Below are positions 29,372 to 38,644 of a stretch of 64,000 bases of DNA, piece after piece (within the stretch, counting starts at the first letter, position 1; the number at the start of each line of letters is the position of its first letter). Under the pieces are notes generated by a model that worked only from the letters and a program-made list of their open reading frames with translations, had not been told where the DNA came from and made no database searches. Made by a program: the position numbers and the translations under genes. The stretch is from Shewanella oneidensis MR-1 (GTDB lineage: Bacteria; Pseudomonadota; Gammaproteobacteria; Enterobacterales; Shewanellaceae): positions 3,320,790 through 3,384,789 of the forward strand of contig NC_004347.2 in assembly GCF_000146165.2 (NCBI RefSeq). The letters are read 5' to 3'.

Positions 29372-30085
29372 TTATGTCCACTGCTTGAGTTTGCCTTTGA
29401 GTCGCAACATTGCCTGACTTAATATCTGGCTAACTCGCGATTCGCTTACTTCAAGAATGGCGCCAATTTCTTTTAAATTCAATGCTTCATCGTAGTATAA
29501 CGATAGCACTAGCGCATCTCTTTCGGGCAATATTTTTATCGCCTCAACAAGTGCAGAATGAAACTGGGTTTCTGCCAATACCTCAAACGTACCATCGCTA
29601 ACATTATCGCTTGTAGTGAGTATATCCTCTGATACGCCTAAGTCTTCTATCCCTATGATTTTACCAACAGAAACATCGTTAAGAATATGATGGTACTCAT
29701 CGAGCGTCATATCAAGTTTTTCTGCAATTTCTGTGTCGCGCGCATCACGACCTAGCACTTGCTCTAACTCATCAATAGCTTGGGCAATTCGGCGATTATT
29801 ACGGTGAACAGAACGAGGAACCCAATCGCCACGGCGGATTTCATCCAACATGGCGCCACGGATCCTTATGCCGGCGAAGGTTTCAAACTTTGCACCTTTA
29901 CCGCCATCAAACTTAGATGATGCTTCTAATAATCCCATCATCCCAGCCTGTAGCAGGTCATCTAACTGCACTGAGGCAGGTAATCTGGCAAGCAAGTGAT
30001 GTGCAATTCTTTTAACCAACGGTGCATACTGTTCAACGATTGACGTTTTATTGTCTAAACAAGTATACGCTGCGGCTTTATTCAC
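29372..30085 (-). CDS. fliA: Flagellar sigma factor FliA (sigma-28)
   Basis: This 237-residue protein has region 2 ('YAPLVKRIAHHLLARLPASV', 'GAMLDEIRRGDWVPRSVHRN'), region 3, and region 4 with the helix-turn-helix 'LKEIGAILEVSESRVSQILS'. It directs late flagellar genes; a well-matched target site lies before flaB (55898-55924). The start is GTG, overlapping the flhG stop by 8 bases. Confidence 0.96.
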   Translation of the reverse strand: MNKAAAYTCLDNKTSIVEQYAPLVKRIAHHLLARLPASVQLDDLLQAGMMGLLEASSKFDGGKGAKFETFAGIRIRGAMLDEIRRGDWVPRSVHRNNRRIAQAIDELEQVLGRDARDTEIAEKLDMTLDEYHHILNDVSVGKIIGIEDLGVSEDILTTSDNVSDGTFEVLAETQFHSALVEAIKILPERDALVLSLYYDEALNLKEIGAILEVSESRVSQILSQAMLRLKGKLKQWT

Positions 30086-30959
30086 TCGTTTTTTCCTCTT
30101 GAAAATCTGGTCGATGAACTAAACGCTCAACGAAAAACTCCAAATGCCCACCAGGTTGCTGTGGAACTGGCCAACTCATAATTTTATTCGCTAGACCATG
30201 GTAAGCAATGGCCGAAGGAGACTTAGGGTAAGCCTCAACCACTAACTTTTGCTTACGAACCGATTTACGCAAATTTTCGTCAAATGGAATGGTTGCCACT
30301 AATTCAAGTGCCACATCCAGAAATCTGTCGGTCACTTTACTGAGTTTAGCAAACAATTCCATACCTTCGCGCAAACTACGCACCATATTTGCAACAATTT
30401 TAAAGCGAAAGACGCCGTGTTCACGACTAAGGATTTTGATTAACGCATAGGCGTCAGTAATAGACGTTGGTTCATCACATACGACGACGAGTACATCCTG
30501 TGATGCACGGGAAAAGCTGAGCACCATGTCCGAAATCCCTGCCGCAGTATCCACGATAAGAATGTCAAACTGGGTACGCATCTCGCTAAAAGCACGAATT
30601 AAACCAGCATGTTGTGCTGGGCTCAATTCCACCATGCCTTGAGTACCGGATGTCGCAGGCACAATGCCAATACCTTTAGGACCGCGGACAATAATGTCAT
30701 CTAATTCAGCATCGCCAGACAGTACATGGGAAAGGTTACGCTCAGCACGGATCCCTAACATGACATCGACGTTTGCTAAGCCAAGGTCAGCATCAAGTAC
30801 TAAGACACGCTTGCCCTTCTCGGCTAATGCTACGGCAGTATTGATGGACACGCTGGTTTTACCCACGCCACCTTTACCACCCGTAACCGCGATTACTTTC
30901 ACTTTTTCGTTATAGGGTTGATTCATCATACGTAAACCACTTGCTTGATCCAGGGTCAT
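30078..30959 (-). CDS. flhG: Flagellar number regulator FlhG (FleN)
   Basis: This 293-residue MinD-type ATPase has an N-terminal 'LDQASGLRMM' motif (the DQAxxLR helix that stimulates FlhF GTPase) and the deviant Walker A 'GGKGGVGKTS' (27-36). Other features are 'DADLGLANVDVMLG' and 'LIVDTAAGISDMV'. FlhG limits the number of polar flagella, acting on FlhF and FlrA. I chose ATG 30959, 4 bases after the flhF stop, because it gives the conserved N-terminus. Confidence 0.94.
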   Translation of the reverse strand: MTLDQASGLRMMNQPYNEKVKVIAVTGGKGGVGKTSVSINTAVALAEKGKRVLVLDADLGLANVDVMLGIRAERNLSHVLSGDAELDDIIVRGPKGIGIVPATSGTQGMVELSPAQHAGLIRAFSEMRTQFDILIVDTAAGISDMVLSFSRASQDVLVVVCDEPTSITDAYALIKILSREHGVFRFKIVANMVRSLREGMELFAKLSKVTDRFLDVALELVATIPFDENLRKSVRKQKLVVEAYPKSPSAIAYHGLANKIMSWPVPQQPGGHLEFFVERLVHRPDFQEEKTSE

Positions 30960-30963
30960 AACT

Positions 30964-32340
30964 CTACTCGAATGCACAGGTCATATTATCTGACCACGCT
31001 GTGTCTGGTAACGATTGTTGTTCTGTGTTTTCTAAGGCCGCTAATGCCTGCTCCGCGAGCATTAAAGTATCAGCGACTTTCATATCTTCGGGCACTCGCT
31101 GCCCATCCGTAACATAACTTAATGGCAACCCACTTTGGATCAACACACTTAATGCGCCCGCTAATGACACGGATTCATCGAGTTTGGTGAGTACAACACC
31201 AGATAATGGAATGCGTTTAAAGTGATTTACAGCATCCTGCAGCACGCGGCGCTGTCCAGTCGCAGACAGTACCAGATAACTGCGGATAGGTATTCTGCTA
31301 TTTGCAGTTAAATTATCAAGTTGCTGGTAAAGCCGCATATCTCGTTGGCCCATACCGGCGGTATCTATCAATACTAGCTTGCGATTTCTGAACTGATAAA
31401 GAATTTGCTCTAACTCTGCAAGATCATGGGCTTGTTTAACTGGGCAACCCATAATTTTGCCATACGTTGCTAATTGCTCATAGGCACCGATACGATAATG
31501 GTCAGTGGTAATCAAAGCCACTTGGTCAGCCCCATGATGGGCGGCAAATCGTGCAGCTAGTTTAGCCAAGGAGGTGGTTTTACCCACGCCAGTTGGACCA
31601 ACCAACGCCACAACGCCGCCTTGTTTAACAATATCATCGCCTTGATTATCCAGCATATTGGCTAAGCTTTGTGGTAAGGCTCGTACTAACTCGGCGGGCG
31701 TATAGTGCTGACTTAATGCGGCTAACTTACTCGCTACTGCTGGAGAAAACTCCGCCTCCAGTAGTTTTGATTCGAGCATGGCACCGACAGGATCGATACG
31801 TTTTTTATGCTCAGTCATCAAAGCAGAAACCTGATGAGTGAGCAGATTACGTAAGGAAGCTAACTCATCACGCATCGCTTCAAGATCCGCATTTTGCTTT
31901 TGCGAAGTTTGCGGTTTCTTATCGAAGGAATTAGCGATATCACGGCGCTCAGCTTTAGCCGCAGCAGGTGCCTGTAATCCTTTTGCCCAAGCAGGAAGCT
32001 CGGCATCTTGTTGTTGATGCGTGAGTTGTTGGTTTAAACGATTTTGTTGCTTCTCGAGCAAGGCTTGTAATGAGTCAGCAGGCGCCGATGGTTTAAGTTT
32101 AGTTTCAGCGCGAATAGGAGCCTTACCGCCAAGAGAAACTAAGTCATCGCTCACATCCATAAAGGTTGGAGCCGCAGCCGACGCTTTAGCTTTAGGTTCG
32201 TCGTAGTCAACCGCAGCAACGATCTCAATGCCACCATTAACTTTTTTATTCGACATAATCACCGCATCTGAGCCGAGAGTGTCTTTCACTTGAGCCAGTG
32301 CAGCACGCATATCTTTGGCAAAAAAACGTTTAATCTTCAC
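30964..32340 (-). CDS. flhF: SRP-type GTPase FlhF, polar flagellum placement
   Basis: This 458-residue protein has an N-terminal basic region ('MKIKRFFAKDMRAALAQVKD'), a variable linker (about 50-180), an N domain, and a G domain with 'GPTGVGKTTS' (248-257), 'LIDTAGMGQRD' and 'TKLDESVSL'. FlhF sets the pole as the site of flagellar assembly; FlhG and FipA, both encoded in this window, are known partners. The start is GTG with GAGG 8 bases upstream. It lies 11 bases after flhA. Confidence 0.95.
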   Translation of the reverse strand: MKIKRFFAKDMRAALAQVKDTLGSDAVIMSNKKVNGGIEIVAAVDYDEPKAKASAAAPTFMDVSDDLVSLGGKAPIRAETKLKPSAPADSLQALLEKQQNRLNQQLTHQQQDAELPAWAKGLQAPAAAKAERRDIANSFDKKPQTSQKQNADLEAMRDELASLRNLLTHQVSALMTEHKKRIDPVGAMLESKLLEAEFSPAVASKLAALSQHYTPAELVRALPQSLANMLDNQGDDIVKQGGVVALVGPTGVGKTTSLAKLAARFAAHHGADQVALITTDHYRIGAYEQLATYGKIMGCPVKQAHDLAELEQILYQFRNRKLVLIDTAGMGQRDMRLYQQLDNLTANSRIPIRSYLVLSATGQRRVLQDAVNHFKRIPLSGVVLTKLDESVSLAGALSVLIQSGLPLSYVTDGQRVPEDMKVADTLMLAEQALAALENTEQQSLPDTAWSDNMTCAFE

Positions 32341-32351
32341 TTATGCGTCCT

Positions 32352-34451
32352 CTACTGGCCGACGGCAGATACAATGCGTATTTGCTTTTCATCGGGGATT
32401 TCTTGGTAAGAAATCACTCTGAGATTAGGAATAGTATATTTAACAAAGCGAGACAGGGTCGCACGTAACATACCAGACGTTAGCAAAATGGCGGGCTGTC
32501 CGACCATCTCTTGCTTTTGAGCGGCATCCGCTAAGGATTGCTGCATACGTTCTGCAAGGCCTGGCTCGATATTTGGACCGTCGCCACCGGTTGCTTGCAT
32601 TGATTGATGCAACATCTGTTCCAACTCTGGCGCCAAAGTTATGACGGGGATTTCAAGCTCAGGACCGGAGATCTCTTGAACTATCATGCGCTTCAATGCA
32701 ATACGCACAGCCGCCGTTAACACTTCAGTATCGTTACTCTTAGTACCGTATTCTAACAAAGTTTGCACTATGGTACGCAAGTCTCTGACAGAAACTCCTT
32801 CATTTAATAGGTTTTGCATCACTTTTACGACATTTCCAAGCGGCATTACATCAGGAATAAAGCCATCTACCAGCTTGGGTGAATGCTTCGCAAGCATATC
32901 CATAAGTTGTTGCGCTTCTTCGTAACCAAGCAGTTTAGCAGCGTTATTTGTCAATATTTGACTGATATGGGTTGCCACTACCGTCGCGGCATCCACCACG
33001 GTATAACCTAAGGTTTGGGCATGCTCACGTAACTCCGGTGCAATCCAAACGGCTTCGAGACCAAAGGCGGGATCGCGAGTCTCGATGCCATCTAACTTAC
33101 CGTACACTTGGCCAGGATTAATGGCGAGCTCGCAGTCATGGCGAATGTCCGCCTCCCCCACGACGACGCCCATTAAGGAGATGCGGTAGGCATTGGGTGA
33201 AAGGTCTAGATTGTCACGAATATGTACAGCAGGAACCAAGAAACCCAATTCCTGAGACAGTTTTTTACGTACACCTTTGATCCGACTAAGTAATTCCCCA
33301 CCTTGACCTTTATCGACTAATGGGATCAAACGATAACCCACTTCCAAACCAATAGTGTCAACATGATGAACATCGTCCCAACTGAGTTCTTTCGGCTCTC
33401 TTTCTGTTCTTTCAGTCGGCCCTGTTTTCACTTGTTCTAGGGCTTTAGCGCGTTTAGCTTCATTGCGTTTAAACACAAAATAAGCCGCACCACCGGTCAT
33501 GACTGCAAAACTTAAAAACGCCATATGTGGCATACCGGGCACTATGCCCATGACAAACAATACGCCAGCAGCAATCCCTAAGGATTTATGACTGTCAAAC
33601 ATCTGACTCATTAACATCTGACCCATATCACCAGATTCATTTTGGCGAGTCACCATTAATGCCGCAGCAATTGAGAGCAATAAACCTGGAATTTGAGCAA
33701 CTAAACCATCACCTATGGTTAAGAGAGTATAAATTTCAGCAGCTTGAGCAAATGTCAAACCATGTTGCACAATCCCGATAATAAACCCACCGAGTATGTT
33801 GATCACTAAAATCATAATACCGGCAATCGCATCACCCTTAACGAACTTAGATGCACCGTCCATCGCCCCGTAGAAATCAGCTTCGCGGGTTACTTCAGCA
33901 CGTCTTGTTCTGGCTTGGTCTTGATTGATAATGCCCGCATTTAAGTCAGCATCAATCGCCATTTGCTTACCGGGCATCGCATCTAAGGTAAAGCGAGCAC
34001 TCACCTCTGCAATCCGGCCAGCACCTTTAGTAACAACGGCAAAGTTGATAATAATCAGAATGATAAAAACGACTACGCCGACGGCATAGTTACCACCAAT
34101 CACTACGGAGCCAAAGGCCTCAATCACCTTACCTGCGGCATCACCACCGTTGTGACCTTCGAGTAACACTACACGGGTCGACGCCACGTTGAGTGCAAGT
34201 CGTAATAGCGTTGCGACTAACAATACCGTTGGGAAAGCAGCAAAATCTAATGGTCTATCGGTATAAATGGCGACCAAAAGCACAACCAAAGCCAACGCAA
34301 TGTTAAAAGAAAATAAGATGTCGAGTAGAAACGGCGGGATCGGCAGCACAATCATTGCTAATGCTGCAAGCACTAGCAATGGTGTACCAATGCCCTTGAA
34401 AGAGCTCAGTTTCAGCTGTTTTACTTGGCCTAGGGTGGCTTTAACATCCAT
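32352..34451 (-). CDS. flhA: Flagellar export gate protein FlhA
   Basis: This 699-residue protein has about eight membrane helices (to about 330), including the FHIPEP-region signatures 'LLVATLLRLALNVASTRVVL' and 'DAMPGKQMAIDADLNAGIIN', followed by a cytoplasmic domain. It forms the export gate ring that docks chaperone-substrate complexes. ATG 34451 gives the normal N-terminus (MDVKATLG). A strong sigma-54 promoter lies 36 bases upstream at 34487-34504, so flhA begins its own unit (flhA-flhF-flhG-fliA-che). Confidence 0.96.
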   Translation of the reverse strand: MDVKATLGQVKQLKLSSFKGIGTPLLVLAALAMIVLPIPPFLLDILFSFNIALALVVLLVAIYTDRPLDFAAFPTVLLVATLLRLALNVASTRVVLLEGHNGGDAAGKVIEAFGSVVIGGNYAVGVVVFIILIIINFAVVTKGAGRIAEVSARFTLDAMPGKQMAIDADLNAGIINQDQARTRRAEVTREADFYGAMDGASKFVKGDAIAGIMILVINILGGFIIGIVQHGLTFAQAAEIYTLLTIGDGLVAQIPGLLLSIAAALMVTRQNESGDMGQMLMSQMFDSHKSLGIAAGVLFVMGIVPGMPHMAFLSFAVMTGGAAYFVFKRNEAKRAKALEQVKTGPTERTEREPKELSWDDVHHVDTIGLEVGYRLIPLVDKGQGGELLSRIKGVRKKLSQELGFLVPAVHIRDNLDLSPNAYRISLMGVVVGEADIRHDCELAINPGQVYGKLDGIETRDPAFGLEAVWIAPELREHAQTLGYTVVDAATVVATHISQILTNNAAKLLGYEEAQQLMDMLAKHSPKLVDGFIPDVMPLGNVVKVMQNLLNEGVSVRDLRTIVQTLLEYGTKSNDTEVLTAAVRIALKRMIVQEISGPELEIPVITLAPELEQMLHQSMQATGGDGPNIEPGLAERMQQSLADAAQKQEMVGQPAILLTSGMLRATLSRFVKYTIPNLRVISYQEIPDEKQIRIVSAVGQ

Positions 34452-34486
34452 TAACAGATACCTAAACTTTGACGTATAACAGCCTA

Positions 34487-34504
34487 AAGCAAAAAACACG
34501 CCAA
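34487..34504 (-). promoter_or_regulatory. Sigma-54 promoter upstream of flhA
   Basis: The minus strand reads TTGGCGTGTTTTTTGCTT: GG and GC are separated by exactly 10 bases, matching the -24/-12 consensus TGGCAC-N5-TTGC. The expected start is about 25 bases before the flhA ATG. It lies between flhA and a MITE-like element. Confidence 0.88.
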
Positions 34505-34546
34505 CAACTAACTGCCTGATAGCAAGGTCTATGTGTTCTTAGCTAT

Positions 34547-34832
34547 CTAGGGTGTGTTGACGTTTCAGACTTATTTTTGCAGCGATTTGGCTCACCGTTT
34601 ATGCAAGGCAAAGTCCGTGCTGTGTAGTTATTCTACATAAACGGACGATAACGCAGCAGAAACGGTGAGCCAAATGCTGCCGAAGGGGTAATCTGGCAAG
34701 CCCTTGCTCTTACTTTGTGTCATAAGAGCAGCTCGTCATTTGAGTAGAATAACTACACATCATTCCTCGTTTCGCGAGCGCGTGCTTGCCAGAACGAACA
34801 AAATCTAATCTCGAAACGTCAACACGCCCTAG
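34547..34832. mobile_element. MITE-like non-coding element between flhB and flhA
   Basis: Terminal inverted repeats CTAGGGTGTGTTGACGTTTC (34547-34566) and its inverse (34813-34832) match at 19 of 20 bases. A 'TA' flanks GGG...CCC on both sides, which fits TA target duplication as made by IS630/Tc1-type transposases. Inside are two further perfect inverted pairs: a 15-bp pair (34586-34600 with 34660-34674, TTTGGCTCACCGTTT) and a 16-bp pair (34621-34636 with 34744-34759). There is no coding frame, so movement would need a transposase in trans. Its right end overlaps the flhB stop codon. Confidence 0.85.
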
Positions 34833-35959
34833 TACTTAAGATCATCAGGAATAGGTTGATTAAGAGGGATCGGGATAGGTTTACGCCCCCGCCCTTTTTG
34901 ATACTGTCTTAACTGGAAAACATAGGCGAGCACCTGCGCTACTGCAGTAAATAAGCCTTCGGGGACTTGCTGATCAAGTTTAGTGGTATGGTAAATCGCC
35001 CGCGCAAGAGGTGGAGCGGTAACGATGGCAATATTGTGCGCTCTAGCCACCTCACGAATTTTAAAAGCGACCTCGTCCACCCCTTTAGCAATCACAAATG
35101 GCGCTGCTGAGCGCTTAACATCGTATTTAATCGCGACAGCATAGTGCTCGGGGTTTACCACTATCACATCCGCATTAGGCACTTCTGCCATCATACGTCG
35201 CTGCGCGAGTTCTCGCTGCATTTGCCGAACTCGCCCTTTAACCTCAGGCTTACCTTCAGTATCTTTATATTCGTCTTTAACTTCCTGCTTAGTCATTTTC
35301 AGCTGCTTATTATGGTTCCAGATCTGAAATGGCACATCGATTACCACAATGACTAATACAGAAGAGCAAAGCAGGATAAACATCCATACCAGTAAATCTA
35401 AGGCGTGATACACATTCCCTGGAAGATGATCTGCTGAAAGTAACAAAATATCATTAAAATAATGACTTAGAAGCAGGTAAGACGCGAGTGCGACCACAGA
35501 GAACTTAGCAATCCCTTTGGTTAATTCCACTAGAGCCTGAACGCCAAACATACGCTTAAAGCCCGCAATCGGACTCATTTTACTGGCCTTGGGCATCATG
35601 GCTTGGGTCGAAAAATTCATCCCACCAAGGGACACGTTACCGATAAATGCCACAACCACGATCAGCAACATAATTTTCAGCAACGGCCAACCTATTTCGC
35701 TGCCAACAACACCCCAAACATTAAACATCTGGTTAGTATCAAAAATTGCCGCGCGGTCCATAGTAAATACGCGCTCGAAGACATTAGAAAGTGCTTTCGC
35801 AATCCCAGGGCCAAGCATATACAAGCCAGTCGCTGCCGAAAGCAGAACTGTGGCAGTACCCAATTCCTTGGAACGGGCAACCTGACCTTTTTCGCGCGCC
35901 TGATCAAGGCGCCTCCCTGTGGGTTCCTCACTGCGTTCGCCGCTACTTTCTTCAGCCAT
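34829..35959 (-). CDS. flhB: Flagellar export switch protein FlhB (NPEH variant)
   Basis: This 376-residue protein has four membrane helices (about 32-210) and a cytoplasmic domain. The autocleavage site, normally NPTH, reads NPEH at 269-272: asparagine, proline and histidine are kept, but threonine is replaced by glutamate. FlhB cleavage switches export from hook to filament proteins. The last codons before the TAG (34831-34829) abut a MITE-like element, and the stop is formed by its CTAGGG terminus, so the C-terminus may have been altered by the insertion. It is the last gene of the fliK-fliR-flhB unit. Confidence 0.95.
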   Translation of the reverse strand: MAEESSGERSEEPTGRRLDQAREKGQVARSKELGTATVLLSAATGLYMLGPGIAKALSNVFERVFTMDRAAIFDTNQMFNVWGVVGSEIGWPLLKIMLLIVVVAFIGNVSLGGMNFSTQAMMPKASKMSPIAGFKRMFGVQALVELTKGIAKFSVVALASYLLLSHYFNDILLLSADHLPGNVYHALDLLVWMFILLCSSVLVIVVIDVPFQIWNHNKQLKMTKQEVKDEYKDTEGKPEVKGRVRQMQRELAQRRMMAEVPNADVIVVNPEHYAVAIKYDVKRSAAPFVIAKGVDEVAFKIREVARAHNIAIVTAPPLARAIYHTTKLDQQVPEGLFTAVAQVLAYVFQLRQYQKGRGRKPIPIPLNQPIPDDLKY

Positions 35960-35983
35960 TATCTCTTCCTACCCGGTTAGAAG

Positions 35984-36781
35984 TTAAAGAATGCCATCGG
36001 CTTGACATTGAAGCCCTAAAATATCACACAGCAAAAGCTGTGCCGATGCCCATACCTCATCGAAATGAGCCATAACGGGAGTTAAGGTTAACCACAAAAT
36101 TAACAGCCCACCAATCATAGTGATAGGAAAACCAATCGAAAAAATGTTGAGCTGCGGCGCAGCACGTGTCATCACCCCAAAAGATAAGTTCACGAGCAAT
36201 AACGCAATAATCGCCGAAAGCGACATAGTTAAAGCCGCGCCAAACATATAGGACCCCCATTCAGCCAACGAGCGATAACTGGTCAGGGTTAATCCAACAT
36301 TAGAAATCGGCAGCGTATCAAAACTGGCCACTAACATACGGATCATCAATAGATGCCCATCAACGGCCAGAAAAATTAAGGTTGCGAGCAGCAGAAAAAA
36401 GTTACCAATCACCGGCGTTTGTTGGCCTGAACTCGGATCGACCATGGATGCAAAACCTAAGCTGGTCTGCATACCAATAATTTGCCCTGTTAACACAAAG
36501 GTTTGCATCACCATTTGGGTCACGAAGCCCATGGCCACGCCAATAATAATTTGCTGAGCGGTAATAAAAACGGCGCTTAAGGAAAATAATTGTGCATCTT
36601 TAACGGGGGGTAACACGGGCGCAATGGCTAAAGTAATGGCAATAGCAAGGAGTAAACGCACCCGAGTGGGAGTTGTTGCCGCGCCAAAAACCACCATAAC
36701 CATCAGCATGCTGGCAACTCGAAACAATGGCCACATATAGGAGGCTATGGTTTGCATTAATGTATCGAGCAACAGCTCCAT
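35984..36781 (-). CDS. fliR: Flagellar export apparatus protein FliR
   Basis: This 265-residue integral membrane protein has about six helices. It includes 'GAATTPTRVRLLLAIAITLA' and 'QTSLGFASMVDPSSGQQTPV', typical of FliR. With FliP and FliQ it forms the export gate core. It lies 4 bases after fliQ and 24 bases before flhB. Confidence 0.95.
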   Translation of the reverse strand: MELLLDTLMQTIASYMWPLFRVASMLMVMVVFGAATTPTRVRLLLAIAITLAIAPVLPPVKDAQLFSLSAVFITAQQIIIGVAMGFVTQMVMQTFVLTGQIIGMQTSLGFASMVDPSSGQQTPVIGNFFLLLATLIFLAVDGHLLMIRMLVASFDTLPISNVGLTLTSYRSLAEWGSYMFGAALTMSLSAIIALLLVNLSFGVMTRAAPQLNIFSIGFPITMIGGLLILWLTLTPVMAHFDEVWASAQLLLCDILGLQCQADGIL

Positions 36782-36785
36782 GGAC

Positions 36786-37055
36786 TTAACCTATCACTTG
36801 AGGAATACGGTTAACCATTTCAATAAAGAAGTCCATCAAGGTTTGCACTAACCAATGCCCCATCAACATTAAAGCCAGCAAGGTCACAATTAACCTTGGC
36901 AGAAAGCTTAAGGTTTGTTCGTTAATAGAGGTAGCGGCCTGGAAGACCGCCACAATTAAACCTATACCCAACCCGGGCAATACAATGGCCGAAACCATCA
37001 TCACAATCACCGCTAAGGCTTCACGGAAAATATCGATTAGCGCTTCTGGCGTCAT
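36786..37055 (-). CDS. fliQ: Flagellar export apparatus protein FliQ
   Basis: This 89-residue protein has two membrane hairpin helices (about 14-40 and 52-75) and the family segment 'VAVFQAATSINEQTLSFLPR'. Its length is normal for FliQ. It lies between fliP and fliR. Confidence 0.95.
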   Translation of the reverse strand: MTPEALIDIFREALAVIVMMVSAIVLPGLGIGLIVAVFQAATSINEQTLSFLPRLIVTLLALMLMGHWLVQTLMDFFIEMVNRIPQVIG

Positions 37056-37072
37056 CTTAGCTCTCCGCTCGT

Positions 37073-37819
37073 CTAACCAAAGCTATTGGCTAAGGTGCCC
37101 ATAACAAGTCCCCAACCATCAACAAGCACAAACAACATGATCTTGAAGGGTAATGACACAATCATAGGGGAGAGCATCATCATACCCATGGCCATTAAGA
37201 TACTGGCCACCACTAAATCCAGCACTAAAAAAGGCACGAATAACATAAAACCAATTTGAAAAGCCGTTTTGAGCTCACTGGTGATAAATGCAGGCACTAA
37301 CACACTCATTGGTGCTTCTTCGGGTGAATTAATATTCTGGTACCCAGAGATATCGATAAAGGTTTTGAGATCTGTGGTACGCACTTGCCCCAACATAAAT
37401 GCCCGTAATGGCTCTTTACCCTTATCGAAGGCCTGTTGCAAAGTGAGTTGTTCATCAATATAGGGTTTTACCCCTTGGTCATAAATTTTGTCGAACACGG
37501 GCGCCATGATGAAAAAGGTCATAAACAGACTCATACCGATTAACACTTGGTTAGAAGGTGTCTGTTGTAAACCAATGGCTTGGCGCAGAATGGAGAGCAC
37601 GACAATGATGCGGGTAAAGGACGTCAACATAATGACCATGGCGGGTATAAAACTCAGCGAGGTCATCAGCAGTAATATCTGCATAGTCACTGAGTATTCG
37701 GTTGAGCCATCCGCAGCGGTTTTTACCGTAACAGCCGGTAATACACCATCAGCCGCCCCTGCCGATGTAACAAACAACAGTGTACTAAGCCCAATAAAAG
37801 TGAGTATGTACTTCATCAT
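37073..37819 (-). CDS. fliP: Flagellar export apparatus protein FliP
   Basis: This 248-residue protein has a cleavable signal peptide (about 1-22, ending 'SAGAADG') and four membrane helices. Family signatures include '[20 protein letters not shown]' and '[20 protein letters not shown]'. FliP is the main gate subunit. The ATG overlaps the fliO stop (ATGA); a second ATG follows immediately and could also be used. Confidence 0.95.
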   Translation of the reverse strand: MMKYILTFIGLSTLLFVTSAGAADGVLPAVTVKTAADGSTEYSVTMQILLLMTSLSFIPAMVIMLTSFTRIIVVLSILRQAIGLQQTPSNQVLIGMSLFMTFFIMAPVFDKIYDQGVKPYIDEQLTLQQAFDKGKEPLRAFMLGQVRTTDLKTFIDISGYQNINSPEEAPMSVLVPAFITSELKTAFQIGFMLFVPFLVLDLVVASILMAMGMMMLSPMIVSLPFKIMLFVLVDGWGLVMGTLANSFG

Positions 37820-38223
37820 TGTTTTAATTTCGCCTGCCGTAGCTTGTCCGCAAAAGAAACGGATTCAATTTGAATGGGCTGCGCTAATTTATCAATTAAA
37901 TTAACTTGTTGCCCGCTAACTCCCAGCAAATACTGCTGTTCGCCAACCTGAACTAAGACTAAACGCTCCTTCTGCCCAAGTGAGGTCACTGCCAGCGTTT
38001 TCAGTACACTATGATTGGTAGGCACTAAATTAAATCGCCTAAGCAAGTAAGCTAAGGCGAAAATCAGTAATAGCACTAAAATAAGGCCACCTAGCATACT
38101 CGCAGCGGCGGCCATTTGTGAGGGTTCGGTTATTTTTGCCGTTGCCGCACTACCTTCATTGGCAATGCCAGCCACACTCGCCTGAGTCGCTGACACTAGA
38201 CTGAGAATTACCGATGTGCTCAT
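37816..38223 (-). CDS. fliO: Flagellar protein FliO
   Basis: This 135-residue protein has one membrane segment (about 38-62, '[20 protein letters not shown]') and a cytoplasmic FliO domain with '[20 protein letters not shown]' and '[12 protein letters not shown]'. It helps FliP assemble. A signal-like N-terminus precedes the helix. It is coupled to fliP by overlap. Confidence 0.9.
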   Translation of the reverse strand: MSTSVILSLVSATQASVAGIANEGSAATAKITEPSQMAAAASMLGGLILVLLLIFALAYLLRRFNLVPTNHSVLKTLAVTSLGQKERLVLVQVGEQQYLLGVSGQQVNLIDKLAQPIQIESVSFADKLRQAKLKQ

Positions 38224-38257
38224 CTTGCTCCTTCAGGCTTTGTCTTAATCGGTTATA

Positions 38258-38632
38258 TTACTTAAGCTTTTTAATCCGCTCGGTCTGGCTAATCACATCC
38301 GTTAAGCGAATACCAAATTTATCGTTCACCACAACCACTTCACCATGGGCGATAAGCGTGCCATTGACCATCACATCCAAAGGCTCACCAGCAACCCTAT
38401 CGAGCTCTACCACAGAACCTTGGTTGAGCTGTAATAGGTTTCGGATGCTGATGAAGCTGCGGCCGACTTCCATCGAAATCGTCACTGGAATATCTAAAAT
38501 GGTGTCTAGTTTAGCCGCCTCAGCCTTACTAATCGGCTGCGAGTCATCCACTAGCTCATCAAGACCAACGGCATTCGCTTCTTCGAGTGCTTGTTCGGCC
38601 ATGGCTGCTGCCCAATCGTCATCTGTACTCAT
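38258..38632 (-). CDS. fliN: Flagellar switch protein FliN
   Basis: This 124-residue protein has a C-terminal SpoA domain ('TILDIPVTISMEVGRSFISI', 'GEVVVVNDKFGIRLTDVISQ') and an acidic N-terminal extension. FliN forms the lower C-ring with FliM and takes part in export docking. It lies 12 bases after fliM. Confidence 0.95.
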   Translation of the reverse strand: MSTDDDWAAAMAEQALEEANAVGLDELVDDSQPISKAEAAKLDTILDIPVTISMEVGRSFISIRNLLQLNQGSVVELDRVAGEPLDVMVNGTLIAHGEVVVVNDKFGIRLTDVISQTERIKKLK

Positions 38633-38644
38633 CTCACTTCACCT

